Notes under the pieces: generated by a model | Seen by the model: the letters and a program-made list of their open reading frames with translations, nothing else | Told to the model about the DNA's origin: nothing | Databases searched by the model: none | Position numbers and translations under genes: made by a program | Source of the DNA: Pelomonas sp965229315 | GTDB taxonomy: Bacteria > Pseudomonadota > Gammaproteobacteria > Burkholderiales > Burkholderiaceae_C | DNA: 64,000 nt | Reading direction: 5' to 3' | Assembly: GCF_965229315.1 (NCBI RefSeq) | Contig: NZ_CBDDJA010000001.1 | Span: 434,001-498,000, forward strand | In this document: positions 26,647 to 36,213 of the stretch, piece after piece | How the letters are laid out: every line of letters begins with the position of its first letter | How positions within the stretch are numbered: position 1 is the first letter of the stretch

Positions 26647-27441
26647 TCAGAGCTTGAAGTCGTAGTCGATGGTCAGCGGCGCGTGGTCGCTGAACAGCTC
26701 GCCGGTGTAGATGGACTCGGCCCTGGCCAGCGCGGCGATGCCGGGTGTGGCCAGGTGGTAGTCGAGCCGCCAGCCGACGTTGTTGGCGCGCGCGTTGCCG
26801 CGGTTGCTCCACCAGGTGTACTGCTCGGCCCGCTGGTTCAGCGTGCGGAACACGTCCACCAGGCCGCCGCCTTCAGCGCCGGCGTCGAAGAGTTGCGTCA
26901 ACCACGCGCGCTCCTCGGGCAGGAAGCCGCTGTTCTTCTGGTTGCTGCGCCAGTTCTTCAGGTCGATGGGCTGGTGGGCGATGTTGACGTCGGCCACGAG
27001 GATGAACTCGCGCTCGGCCTTGAGCGCCCGCAGGTGCGGCTGCAGCGCAGCCAGGAAACGGTACTTCACCGCCTGGCGCTCCTCGCCGCTGGTGCCGCTG
27101 GGGAAGTACACGCTGATGAGGCTCAACTTGCGGCCGGGCTTGTCGAAGCGCTTCTCGATCCAGCGCCCCTCCAGGTCGAACTCGCCGATGCCCAGCCCCG
27201 TGACGAGGTCGCTGGGCTCTTCCTTCGTGTACAGGCCCACGCCGGAGTAGCCCTTCTTCTGGGCGTAATGGAAGTGGCCGTTGAGCTTGTCGCAACTGCG
27301 GAACTTGTCCTCGACGACATCGGCCTGGGCCTTGAGCTCCTGCACGCCGACCGCGTCGGCCTGCTGCTGGTCGAGCCAGTTGAAGAAACCCTTGCTGGCG
27401 GCGGAACGCACGCCGTTGAGATTGGCGGTGATGAAGCGCAT
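26647..27441 (-). CDS. xth: Exodeoxyribonuclease III (AP endonuclease, Xth family)
   Basis: About 264 residues starting MRFITANLNGVRSAASKGF, as ExoIII proteins do. The endonuclease/exonuclease/phosphatase fold is complete: metal-binding Glu in VQELKAQ, GVGLYTKEEP, the Asn/Asp pair in VADVNIAHQPID, and the catalytic SDHAPLTIDYDF at the C-terminus. It cuts abasic sites and trims 3' ends in base-excision repair in the cytoplasm. An upstream in-frame start (27465) would add eight residues outside the family's usual N-terminus. Stands alone, divergent from the TonB-dependent receptor. Confidence 0.93.
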   Translation of the reverse strand: MRFITANLNGVRSAASKGFFNWLDQQQADAVGVQELKAQADVVEDKFRSCDKLNGHFHYAQKKGYSGVGLYTKEEPSDLVTGLGIGEFDLEGRWIEKRFDKPGRKLSLISVYFPSGTSGEERQAVKYRFLAALQPHLRALKAEREFILVADVNIAHQPIDLKNWRSNQKNSGFLPEERAWLTQLFDAGAEGGGLVDVFRTLNQRAEQYTWWSNRGNARANNVGWRLDYHLATPGIAALARAESIYTGELFSDHAPLTIDYDFKL

Positions 27442-27509
27442 CGGAGTCGAGAGGAGGGAGGGCAATACCCAGTATCGCAGTGCAGCAAAAGCACAACACC
27501 CGGCCGCGC

Positions 27510-27522
27510 TTTCATCATGAAA
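27510..27522. promoter_or_regulatory. Possible operator: TTTCATCATGAAA palindrome between xth and the TonB-dependent receptor
   Basis: A perfect 13-base palindrome (six-base arms around a central C) in the 184-base divergent intergenic region, about 104 bases before the receptor start and 69 bases before the xth start. The surrounding sequence is AT-rich for this genome. Binding by a dimeric repressor is an inference only; no protein is assigned. Confidence 0.3.
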
Positions 27523-27625
27523 CCGTCATGTGATCCTTAGTATTTCAGCGGCTTCACAGAGGCGCCATGAACGCCCAGCCCGTCTCCCGTCGCCCCCTCC
27601 GATGTCCCGCAACCCGAGGTTCCCC

Positions 27626-29950
27626 ATGCCCAAGCACCGTATTTCTCCCACGCTGCTGGCCGGCGCGCTGGCCGCGGCCTTTCCGCTGCACGCCGCGTTG
27701 GCGCAGGCTGCCCCCGCGCCCGAGGCCAAGAAGGATGTCAGCCAGCTGGAGGCCGTCATCGTCACCGGCAGCCGCCGCGCGGAGAACCTCAAGGAGGTGC
27801 CGCTGTCGATCTCGGCCATCAAGCCCGAGGACCTGGACACCTACAACGCCAGCGGCCAGGACATCCGCGCGCTGTCCGGCAAGGTGCCCAGCCTGAACAT
27901 CGAATCCGACTACGGGCGCACCTTCCCGCGCTTTTACGTGCGCGGCCTGGGCAACACCGACTTCGACATGAACGCGTCGCAGCCGGTCGGGCTGGTGTAC
28001 GACGACGTGGTGCAGGAAAGCATCGCGCTCAAGGGCTTCCCGGTGTTCGACATGGAGCAGGTCGAACTGCTGCGCGGCCCGCAGGGGACGCTGTTCGGCC
28101 GCAACTCACCGGCCGGCGTCATGAAGTTCGACTCGGTCAAGCCGGGCAAGCGCCTGGAGGGCTATGCCAACTTCGGCTATGGCCGCTGGAACGCCGCCAA
28201 CCTGGAGGCGGCCGTCAACGTGCCGCTCAGCGACGACTGGCAGATGCGCGTCGCCGGCCTCGTGCAGCGCCAGGACAACCGGGTGCACAACCCCATCGCG
28301 GCGACGGCCGGCGCCACGTCCGACCTCGAAGGCTTCAACGACAAGGCGCTGCGCCTGCAGGCTGCCTACAAGAACGGCAACTTCTCGGGCCTCTTCAAGG
28401 TCCAGGCGCGCGACTACAAGGGCACGGCCACGACCTTCCGCGCCAACATCATCAAGCGCGGCACGAACGACCTCGTCGACGGCTATGACGACAGCTACTA
28501 CCCCACGGACGGCTACAACTCGCAGACGCTGAAGTCCAGCGAGGTCAGCGCGCGCCTGCGCTGGGACTTCGACGGCGTGTCGCTGTACTCCATCACCGCG
28601 CACGACCGCGCCAAGTTCTACAGCCGCGGCGACGTGGACGGCGGCTTCGGCAGCCGTTTCGGCGGCATCCCCGACGGCCCGAGCTATCCCGGGCAGCCGG
28701 CGCTGATCCCGTTCGATTCGCAGACCGCCGACGGCATCCCCTACCTGCGCCAGACGACGCAGGAGTTCCGCCTGCAGTCCAACACCGGCGACCCGCTGCA
28801 GTGGATCGCGGGCCTGTACTACTTCAACGAGAAGCTGCAGGTGGACAGCTTCAACTTCGACAGCTTCGCGGCCGGCGACCCGCAGAACGGCTACGCCGTG
28901 CAGCACCAGGAGGCCACCTCCTGGGCCGCGTTCGGCAACGTGAAGTACGCCGTCACGCCGGACCTCAAGCTGACCGCGGGGCTGCGCTACACCGACGACA
29001 AGAAGGACTTCGACGCCCAGCGCACGCAGCATCCCACGCTGCCCAACATCGCGCTGGTGACGGCCCACCCCAAGTCCACCAACTGGAGTTGGGACCTGGG
29101 CGCCAACTACAGCCTGGACAAGGCCACCAGCGTCTACACGCGCGTCGCCACCGGCTATCGCGCGCCCAGCATCCAGGGCCGCATCCTGTTCTTCGACGCG
29201 TCCGCCGTGCCGGCCGGCACGTCGCCGATCTCCATCGCCAACTCCGAAAAGGTGCTGTCGGCCGAAGTCGGCTTCAAGTCCGACCTGCTGGACAACACCG
29301 CCCGCATCAGCGGCTCGCTGTTCAAGTACCGCGTGAAGGGCATGCAGCTGACGGCCGGCTCGGGCTCCATCAACCAGAACCGCCTCGTCAACGCCGCCAA
29401 GGCGGAGGGCCAGGGCTTCGAGCTGGACGCGCAGGCCATCATCGCCCGCGACTGGCGCACGACGCTGGGCGTGTCGTACAACGACACCAAGATCAAGGAC
29501 CCCAACCTGTTCGTCGCGCCCTGCGGCAACGCCAACTTCCAGTTCCTGCAGGCCAACACCGGCTGCACGGTGACCGACCCGGCCGGTCCGAACGGCACCG
29601 TCAGCATCAACGGCAACCCGCTGCCCCGCGCGCCGAAATGGGTGTGGAACTGGACGCTGAAGTACAGCACCGAGCTGGCGGGCGGCGAGCTGACCGTGCT
29701 GACCGACTGGGCCTACAAGGACAAATACAACATGTTCCTGTACGAGGCCAAGGAGTACACGGCCAAGTCGGCGCTGGAAGGCGGCCTGCGCGTCGGCTAC
29801 GGCTGGGCCAATGGCAAGTACGAGGTGGCCGCCTATTCGCGCAACATCACCAACCACCGCCAGGTCGTCGCGGCCATCGACTTCGACAACCTGACCGGCA
29901 TCGTCAACGAGCCGCGCACCTACGGCGTGCAGTTCAAGGCGGCGTTCTGA
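27626..29950 (+). CDS. TonB-dependent outer-membrane receptor
   Basis: About 774 residues. The start at MPKHRISPTLLAG has GAGG six bases upstream and gives a signal peptide ending AALAQA. The N-terminal plug is clear (about 35-160: AVIVTGSRRAENLKEVPLSI, then FYVRGLGNTDF, VELLRGPQGTLFGRNSPAG), followed by a ~600-residue beta-barrel ending YGVQFKAAF with a terminal Phe, as outer-membrane barrels require. The plug style (SRRAENLKEVPLSISAI) is that of receptors for plant-derived or other organic compounds rather than a classical siderophore receptor, but the ligand is unknown. A terminator follows about 60 bases after the stop. Confidence 0.93.
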   Translation: MPKHRISPTLLAGALAAAFPLHAALAQAAPAPEAKKDVSQLEAVIVTGSRRAENLKEVPLSISAIKPEDLDTYNASGQDIRALSGKVPSLNIESDYGRTFPRFYVRGLGNTDFDMNASQPVGLVYDDVVQESIALKGFPVFDMEQVELLRGPQGTLFGRNSPAGVMKFDSVKPGKRLEGYANFGYGRWNAANLEAAVNVPLSDDWQMRVAGLVQRQDNRVHNPIAATAGATSDLEGFNDKALRLQAAYKNGNFSGLFKVQARDYKGTATTFRANIIKRGTNDLVDGYDDSYYPTDGYNSQTLKSSEVSARLRWDFDGVSLYSITAHDRAKFYSRGDVDGGFGSRFGGIPDGPSYPGQPALIPFDSQTADGIPYLRQTTQEFRLQSNTGDPLQWIAGLYYFNEKLQVDSFNFDSFAAGDPQNGYAVQHQEATSWAAFGNVKYAVTPDLKLTAGLRYTDDKKDFDAQRTQHPTLPNIALVTAHPKSTNWSWDLGANYSLDKATSVYTRVATGYRAPSIQGRILFFDASAVPAGTSPISIANSEKVLSAEVGFKSDLLDNTARISGSLFKYRVKGMQLTAGSGSINQNRLVNAAKAEGQGFELDAQAIIARDWRTTLGVSYNDTKIKDPNLFVAPCGNANFQFLQANTGCTVTDPAGPNGTVSINGNPLPRAPKWVWNWTLKYSTELAGGELTVLTDWAYKDKYNMFLYEAKEYTAKSALEGGLRVGYGWANGKYEVAAYSRNITNHRQVVAAIDFDNLTGIVNEPRTYGVQFKAAF

Positions 29951-30007
29951 TGCCTCGTTAGGCTCCCCGCCCGCAGGCCCACACCTGCGCATCGGTGAAA
30001 ACCACCT

Positions 30008-30042
30008 GCGGCCCGCCCCCTTTTGGGAGCCGGGCCGCTTTT
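30008..30042 (+). terminator. Rho-independent terminator after the TonB-dependent receptor
   Basis: Eight-base stem GCGGCCCG/CGGGCCGC with a 15-base loop that itself contains CCCCC/GGG pairing, followed by TTTT. It ends 24 bases before the pyrE start. Confidence 0.75.
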
Positions 30043-30066
30043 CATGCCCCCTAGAATCTTCGTCAT

Positions 30067-30735
30067 ATGTCCGCCACGCCCGCCGATCCACTCGCCCAGT
30101 CCTTCGTCGCGTTCGCCGTTGAGGTGGGCGTGCTGCGATTCGGCGAGTTCAAGACCAAGGCCGGCCGGCTCAGCCCCTACTTCTTCAATGCCGGCCTGTT
30201 CGACGACGGCGACAAGCTGGTGCGTCTGGCCGGCTTCTACGCGGATCGGCTGCTCGCGTCGGGCCTCCCGTTCGACATGATCTTCGGCCCCGCCTACAAG
30301 GGCATCACGCTGGCCGCGGCCGTCTCGATGGAGCTGGCGCGTCGTGGCCGCAATCTGCCGTTCGCCTACAACCGCAAGGAAGCCAAGGACCACGGCGAAG
30401 GCGGCACGCTGGTGGGCGCGCCGGTGAAGGGTCGCGTGCTCATCATCGACGACGTCATCTCCGCCGGCACCTCGGTGCGCGAATCCATCCAGATGATCGA
30501 GGCCGCGGGCGCCACGCCCTGTGGCGTCGCCATCGCGCTGGACCGCCAGGAGAAGGCGGCCGAGGGCGGCGTGGACAGCCCGCTGTCCGCCGTGCAGCAG
30601 GTGCAGCAGCGCTATCACCTGCCGGTCGTCGCCATCGCCGGCCTTGCCGACCTGCTGGCCTTCCTGGACGGCGCGCCCGAGCTCGCCGCGCACCGCCCGG
30701 CCGTGCTGGCCTACCGCGAACGCTACGGGGTCTGA
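30067..30735 (+). CDS. pyrE: Orotate phosphoribosyltransferase
   Basis: 222 residues, standard length. Visible family motifs are YFFNAGLFDDGD, the GPAYKGI loop, AYNRKEAKDHGEGG (flexible catalytic loop with Lys) and the PRPP-binding DDVISAGTS. It converts orotate and PRPP to OMP, the penultimate step of UMP synthesis, in the cytoplasm. Its stop TGA overlaps the ATG of the following DUF4124 gene by one base (TGATG), so the two are co-translated. Confidence 0.97.
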   Translation: MSATPADPLAQSFVAFAVEVGVLRFGEFKTKAGRLSPYFFNAGLFDDGDKLVRLAGFYADRLLASGLPFDMIFGPAYKGITLAAAVSMELARRGRNLPFAYNRKEAKDHGEGGTLVGAPVKGRVLIIDDVISAGTSVRESIQMIEAAGATPCGVAIALDRQEKAAEGGVDSPLSAVQQVQQRYHLPVVAIAGLADLLAFLDGAPELAAHRPAVLAYRERYGV

Positions 30736-31418
30736 TGCGCCAGCTGCTCTTCTGCGCCGGCCTGATGCTGGCTTCCACCGCCTGGGCCCAGGACAGTGCG
30801 CCCGGCAAAGGCATCTACACCTGCACGACGCCGGACGGCCGCCGGCTCACCAGCGACCGGCCGATTGCGGAATGCACGTCGCGCGAGCAGCGTGTGCTCA
30901 ACCCCGATGGCTCGCATCGCACGACGCTGCCGCCGTTCCTCAGCCCCGAGGAACGCGCCGCCAAGGAGCTGGCGGACCGCCGCGCCGCGGCCGACCGCCT
31001 CGCCCAGCAGGACGCCATCCGCCGCGACCGCACGCTGGTTCAGCGCTACCCCAACGAGGCCGCGCACCAGCGCGCGCGCAACGCCGCGCTGGACGACTCC
31101 AGCAAGGCCACGCGGTTGTCCGAGCACCGCATCAAGGACCTGACCGCCGAACGCAAGCCGCTGGCCGACGAGGCGGAGTTCTACAAGGGCCGGCCGCTGC
31201 CGGGCAAGCTCAAGCAGGCGCTGGACGCCAACGACGCCAGCATCGAGGCGCAGCAGCAGCTCATCGAGAACCAGAAGTCGGAAAGCGTGCGCATCAACGC
31301 GCGCTTCGACGCCGAACTGGCGCGGCTGAAGAAACTGTGGGCCGGCGCCACGCCGGGCTCGCTGCCGCCGCTGGGCGAGCTGCCCGTGACAGCACCGGCC
31401 ACCACGCCCAAGCGCTGA
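30735..31418 (+). CDS. DUF4124-type exported protein
   Basis: 227 residues with a signal peptide (MRQLLFCAGLMLASTAWAQ). The segment IYTCTTPDGRRLTSDRPIAECTSREQ, with two cysteines, is typical of DUF4124 periplasmic proteins in beta- and gammaproteobacteria. The rest is charged and helical, Ala/Arg/Glu-rich, and probably a coiled coil (about 75-200). The biochemical role of DUF4124 is unknown. It is coupled to pyrE, an arrangement seen in related genomes to my knowledge, and ends about 35 bases before the convergent gatB stop. Confidence 0.8.
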   Translation: MRQLLFCAGLMLASTAWAQDSAPGKGIYTCTTPDGRRLTSDRPIAECTSREQRVLNPDGSHRTTLPPFLSPEERAAKELADRRAAADRLAQQDAIRRDRTLVQRYPNEAAHQRARNAALDDSSKATRLSEHRIKDLTAERKPLADEAEFYKGRPLPGKLKQALDANDASIEAQQQLIENQKSESVRINARFDAELARLKKLWAGATPGSLPPLGELPVTAPATTPKR

Positions 31419-31452
31419 ACGCAGCGCAAGCCCCCGGGCCCGCCAGCCCTGC

Positions 31453-32955
31453 TCAGCCGAGCTTCTTCTTCAGCAGTTCGTTCACCAGCGCCGGGTTGGC
31501 CTTGCCCTTGGTCGCCTTCATCGCCTGGCCGACCAGCGCGTTGAACGCCTTGTCCTTGCCGGCCCGGTATTCCTCGACCGACTTCGGGTTGGCGGCCAGC
31601 ACCTCGTCGAGGATGGCCTCGATGGCGCCGGTGTCGCTGACCTGCTTCAGGCCCTTGGACTCGATGACGGAATCCACGTCGGTCGCCTCGCCGGTCCAAA
31701 GTAGCGAAAACACCTCGCGCATGCCATTGGCGCTAATCACACCAGCGATTTGGCGGCTCATGAGCGTCGCCAGAATGCCCGTTTCAACGGGCACATCTTC
31801 AGCGCTCTTACCGTCTCGGTTCAGATTGGCTGCCACCAATTGGTTGACCATGACAGAAGCAGCTCGGCCGTAGTACCCAGCACCGTCAAAGGCATAGGCA
31901 TCTGCCCACTTGGCCGGGTTGATCGACTGCAAGCCGGCCACGAGTCGCTCGAAGTAGCTTGCCTTTGCGAGTGAGCCGGTCAAGAGCAAGGCATCAGCTG
32001 TCGAAAGGCCGTACGCCGTCTCAAAGCGCTTGGCCATCACGGCCGGCAGCTCGGGCATCTCGCCCTTCACGCGCTCCACCCATTCCGGCGCGATGACCAG
32101 CGGCGGCAGGTCGGGGTCGGGGAAGTAGCGGTAGTCGGCCGAGTCCTCCTTGCTGCGCATCGCGCGGGTCTCGCCGGTGTCCGGGTTGTAGAGGACCGTC
32201 GCCTGTTGGATCTTGCGGCCGTCCTCGATCTCGTCGATCTGCCAGTTCACCTCGTAGTTCACCGCATCAACGAGGAAGCGGAAGCTGTTGAGGTTCTTGA
32301 TCTCGCGGCGCGTGCCGAAGGGCTCGCCGGGCTTGCGCACGGACACGTTGACGTCGCAGCGGAACGAGCCCTCCTGCATGTTGCCGTCGCAGATGCCCAG
32401 CCACATGACCAGCGCGTGCAGCGTCTTGGCGTACTCGGCGGCTTCAGCGCCCGAGCGCATGTCCGGCTCGGAGACGATCTCCAGCAGCGGCGTGCCGGCG
32501 CGGTTCAGGTCGATGCCCGACTGGCCCTGATAGTCCTCGTGCAGGCTCTTGCCCGCATCCTCTTCCAGGTGGGCACGGGTCAGGTTGACTTTGTGCTTCA
32601 CGTCGCCGACGAAGAATTCGACCGCCCCCCCCTGCACCACCGGGATCTCGAACTGGCTGATCTGGTAGCCCTTGGGCAGGTCCGGATAGAAGTAGTTCTT
32701 GCGGGCGAAGATGGACAGCGGCGCGACCTTGGCGCCGACCGCCAGGCCGAAGCGGATCGCGCGCTCCACAGCCGCGCGGTTCAGGACCGGCAGCGTGCCG
32801 GGCAGGGCCAGGTCCACCGGCGAGGCCTGCGTGTTGGGCGCGGCGCCGAAGGCGGTGGAGCTGCCGCTGAAGATCTTGCTCTGCGTGGAGAGCTGGACGT
32901 GGTTTTCGAGGCCGATGACGACCTCATAACCGCGGATGAGCTTGGATGTAGACAT
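31453..32955 (-). CDS. gatB: Asp-tRNA(Asn)/Glu-tRNA(Gln) amidotransferase subunit B
   Basis: 500 residues. The GatB catalytic domain starts VIGLENHVQLSTQSKIFSGSS and includes RKNYFYPDLPKGYQISQ and RAHLEEDAGK; a YqeY-like tail domain lies at about 380-500. The subunit activates the side chain of mischarged tRNA-bound Asp or Glu and transfers ammonia to it. It is encoded with gatC and gatA on the minus strand, with about 80 bases and a dispersed repeat between gatA and gatB. An internal stretch (about residues 309-421) has much lower GC and relaxed third-position choice, but the frame and family residues are intact. Confidence 0.97.
   Translation of the reverse strand: MSTSKLIRGYEVVIGLENHVQLSTQSKIFSGSSTAFGAAPNTQASPVDLALPGTLPVLNRAAVERAIRFGLAVGAKVAPLSIFARKNYFYPDLPKGYQISQFEIPVVQGGAVEFFVGDVKHKVNLTRAHLEEDAGKSLHEDYQGQSGIDLNRAGTPLLEIVSEPDMRSGAEAAEYAKTLHALVMWLGICDGNMQEGSFRCDVNVSVRKPGEPFGTRREIKNLNSFRFLVDAVNYEVNWQIDEIEDGRKIQQATVLYNPDTGETRAMRSKEDSADYRYFPDPDLPPLVIAPEWVERVKGEMPELPAVMAKRFETAYGLSTADALLLTGSLAKASYFERLVAGLQSINPAKWADAYAFDGAGYYGRAASVMVNQLVAANLNRDGKSAEDVPVETGILATLMSRQIAGVISANGMREVFSLLWTGEATDVDSVIESKGLKQVSDTGAIEAILDEVLAANPKSVEEYRAGKDKAFNALVGQAMKATKGKANPALVNELLKKKLG
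31681..32036. other. Low-GC mosaic segment inside gatB
   Basis: By hand count the lines spanning 31681-32040 are about 59% G+C, while the next 60 bases (32041-32100) are about 72% and the preceding 60 about 63%. Codons in the segment use A/T-ending forms (GAA, AAT, GTT, ATT, GCT, CTT) that are rare in flanking genes. The protein remains in frame. This looks like an allele patch acquired by homologous recombination with a lower-GC relative. Confidence 0.6.
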
Positions 32956-32967
32956 GTTCAGAGACTC

Positions 32968-33031
32968 CGCAGAGCCGCCTCAAGGAGGCTCGCAGCCCCT
33001 CGGGGGGCAGCGAACAAAGTGAGCGTGAGGG
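32968..33031 (-). repeat. Dispersed GC-rich intergenic repeat, copy between gatA and gatB
   Basis: Read on the minus strand it contains a CTGCCCCCCGAGGGG core followed by a spaced CCTTGAGGCGGC block, and is preceded by CACGCTCACTTTGTTCG. The same order of blocks occurs in the copies at 37231-37310 and 37860-37929. It fills most of the gap between the gatA stop and the gatB start. Confidence 0.7.
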
Positions 33032-33034
33032 CCA

Positions 33035-34518
<1,484 letters not shown>

Positions 34519-34522
<4 letters not shown>

Positions 34523-34818
34523 TCGATGACCTTGGGAACGAGGAAGAGGCCGTCCTCGACGGCCGGGGCGCTGCGCTGGTTCAGCTCGCGCTGGTTGCTC
34601 TCGGTGACGACGTCGTCGCGCAGGCGCAGGCGCACCTGCTGGATGGCCGACAGCGGCGTGTACAGCGGCTCGACGCCAGCGGTGTCCACGGCGCTCATCT
34701 GGTCCACGATCTTGAAGAAGCCGTTGAGCTGGCCGAGCAGTGCGGCGGACTCGGCCGGCTGCAACTCCAGCCGCGCGAGGTTGGCGATGCGGCTCACGTC
34801 TTCGGGGGCGAGGCTCAT
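34519..34818 (-). CDS. gatC: Asp-tRNA(Asn)/Glu-tRNA(Gln) amidotransferase subunit C
   Basis: 99 residues, typical for GatC. It begins MSLAPEDVSRIANLARLEL, the family's N-terminal helix, followed by LNGFFKIVDQMSAVDTAGVEPLYTP and a Trp-poor C-terminus. GatC wraps around the GatA-GatB interface and stabilises the complex. First gene of gatCAB; its promoter lies in the 212 bases shared with the divergent mreB. Confidence 0.95.
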
Positions 34819-34931
34819 GGGTGCGTTTTCAGGTGTAAGGATTGAGCCGAAAACCTAGTCTTCAAGGGCTCAAAACGGGGGTGTTCGGTTATTATCGCCG
34901 CCCATCTTCATGGCCTTCGGGGCTGCCCCTT

Positions 34932-34952
34932 CGGCGACGCGATTCGTCGCCG
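34932..34952 (+). other. Stem-loop in the mreB leader
   Basis: An eight-base perfect stem CGGCGACG/CGTCGCCG with a CGATT loop lies about 80 bases before the mreB start, without a T-run. It could be an mRNA structure in the long mreB 5' leader; an upstream TATTAT at 34890-34895 is a candidate -10 element for this transcript. Function is unproven. Confidence 0.4.
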
Positions 34953-35030
34953 ATCCGGGCGGCCTCGCTGCTTCATAGCCCCCCGATTTTCGAGCCGCGC
35001 CCCGCCGGCGAGGCTCCTTTTGCGCCCACC

Positions 35031-36074
35031 ATGTTCGCCTCCCTGCGCCGCTATTTCTCGACCGACCTCGCCATCGACCTCGGCACCGCCAACACCCTGA
35101 TCTACGTGCGCGGCAAGGGCATCGTCCTCGACGAGCCCTCGGTGGTCTCCATCCGCCACGAGGGCGGCCCCAACGGCAAGAAGACCATCCAGGCCGTCGG
35201 CCGCGAGGCCAAGGCCATGCTGGGCAAGGTGCCCGGCAACATCGAGGCCATCCGCCCGATGAAAGACGGCGTCATCGCCGACTTCACGGTCACCGAGCAG
35301 ATGCTCAAGCAGTTCATCAAGATGGTCCACGACTCGAAGACGTTCAAGCCGTCGCCGAGGATCATCATCTGCGTGCCCTGCGGCTCCACCCAGGTCGAGC
35401 GCCGCGCCATCCGCGAGAGCGCGCTGGGCGCGGGGGCTTCCGAGGTCTACCTGATCGAGGAACCCATGGCCGCCGCGATCGGCGCCGGCCTGCCGGTGGC
35501 CGAGGCCTCGGGCTCCATGGTGGTCGACATCGGCGGCGGCACGACGGAAGTCGGCGTCATCTCGCTGGGCGGCATGGTCTACAAGGGCTCGGTGCGCGTC
35601 GGCGGCGACAAGTTCGACGAAGCCATCATCAACTACATCCGCCGCAACTACGGCATGCTGATCGGCGAGCCGACGGCCGAGTCGATCAAGAAGAACATCG
35701 GCAGCGCCTTCCCGGGCTCCGAGGTCAAGGAGATGGAGGTCAAGGGCCGCAACCTCTCCGAAGGCGTGCCGCGCAGCTTCACGATCTCGTCCAACGAGAT
35801 CCTGGAAGCGCTGACCGACCCGCTGAACCAGATCGTCTCGGCCGTGAAGAACGCGCTGGAGCAGACGCCGCCCGAACTGGGCGCCGACATCGCCGAGCGC
35901 GGCATGATGCTGACCGGCGGCGGCGCGCTGCTGCGCGACCTGGACCGCCTGCTGAGCGAGGAGACCGGCCTGCCGGTGCTGGTGGCCGAAGACCCGCTGA
36001 CCTGCGTGGTGCGCGGCTGCGGCATGGCGCTGGAGCGCATGGAGCGCCTGGGCTCCATCTTCACTTCGGAATGA
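35031..36074 (+). CDS. mreB: Rod shape-determining actin-like protein MreB
   Basis: 347 residues, the usual length, starting MFASLRRYFSTDLAIDLGTANTLIYV. Actin-fold nucleotide-binding motifs are present: the DLGTANT phosphate-1 loop, VVDIGGGTTEVGVISLGG (phosphate 2) and MLTGGGALLRDLD (adenosine). MreB filaments under the inner membrane guide the elongasome. An in-frame extension upstream is open (to 34842) but encodes non-conserved residues, so 35031 is chosen. First gene of mreBCD-mrdA-rodA. Confidence 0.97.
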   Translation: MFASLRRYFSTDLAIDLGTANTLIYVRGKGIVLDEPSVVSIRHEGGPNGKKTIQAVGREAKAMLGKVPGNIEAIRPMKDGVIADFTVTEQMLKQFIKMVHDSKTFKPSPRIIICVPCGSTQVERRAIRESALGAGASEVYLIEEPMAAAIGAGLPVAEASGSMVVDIGGGTTEVGVISLGGMVYKGSVRVGGDKFDEAIINYIRRNYGMLIGEPTAESIKKNIGSAFPGSEVKEMEVKGRNLSEGVPRSFTISSNEILEALTDPLNQIVSAVKNALEQTPPELGADIAERGMMLTGGGALLRDLDRLLSEETGLPVLVAEDPLTCVVRGCGMALERMERLGSIFTSE

Positions 36075-36213
36075 AGTGAACACCCGGCCTCGGCGTACCG
36101 AGCCCACCCTCCGGGCGGGTCGTCATCCGGCACGGCTGCGCAGCAGCCCCCGTGAGGGCGAAAGCGGCCCGTCGCTCGGCTGACGCCACGCGCGCCATCC
36201 TCGTCTTTCCGCG

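Noticed and set aside
28106..30091. A 661-codon minus-strand frame opposite the TonB-dependent receptor
   Set aside because: The receptor on the plus strand has clear plug and barrel motifs; the antisense frame shows only repetitive Val/Gly/Arg/Ala content.
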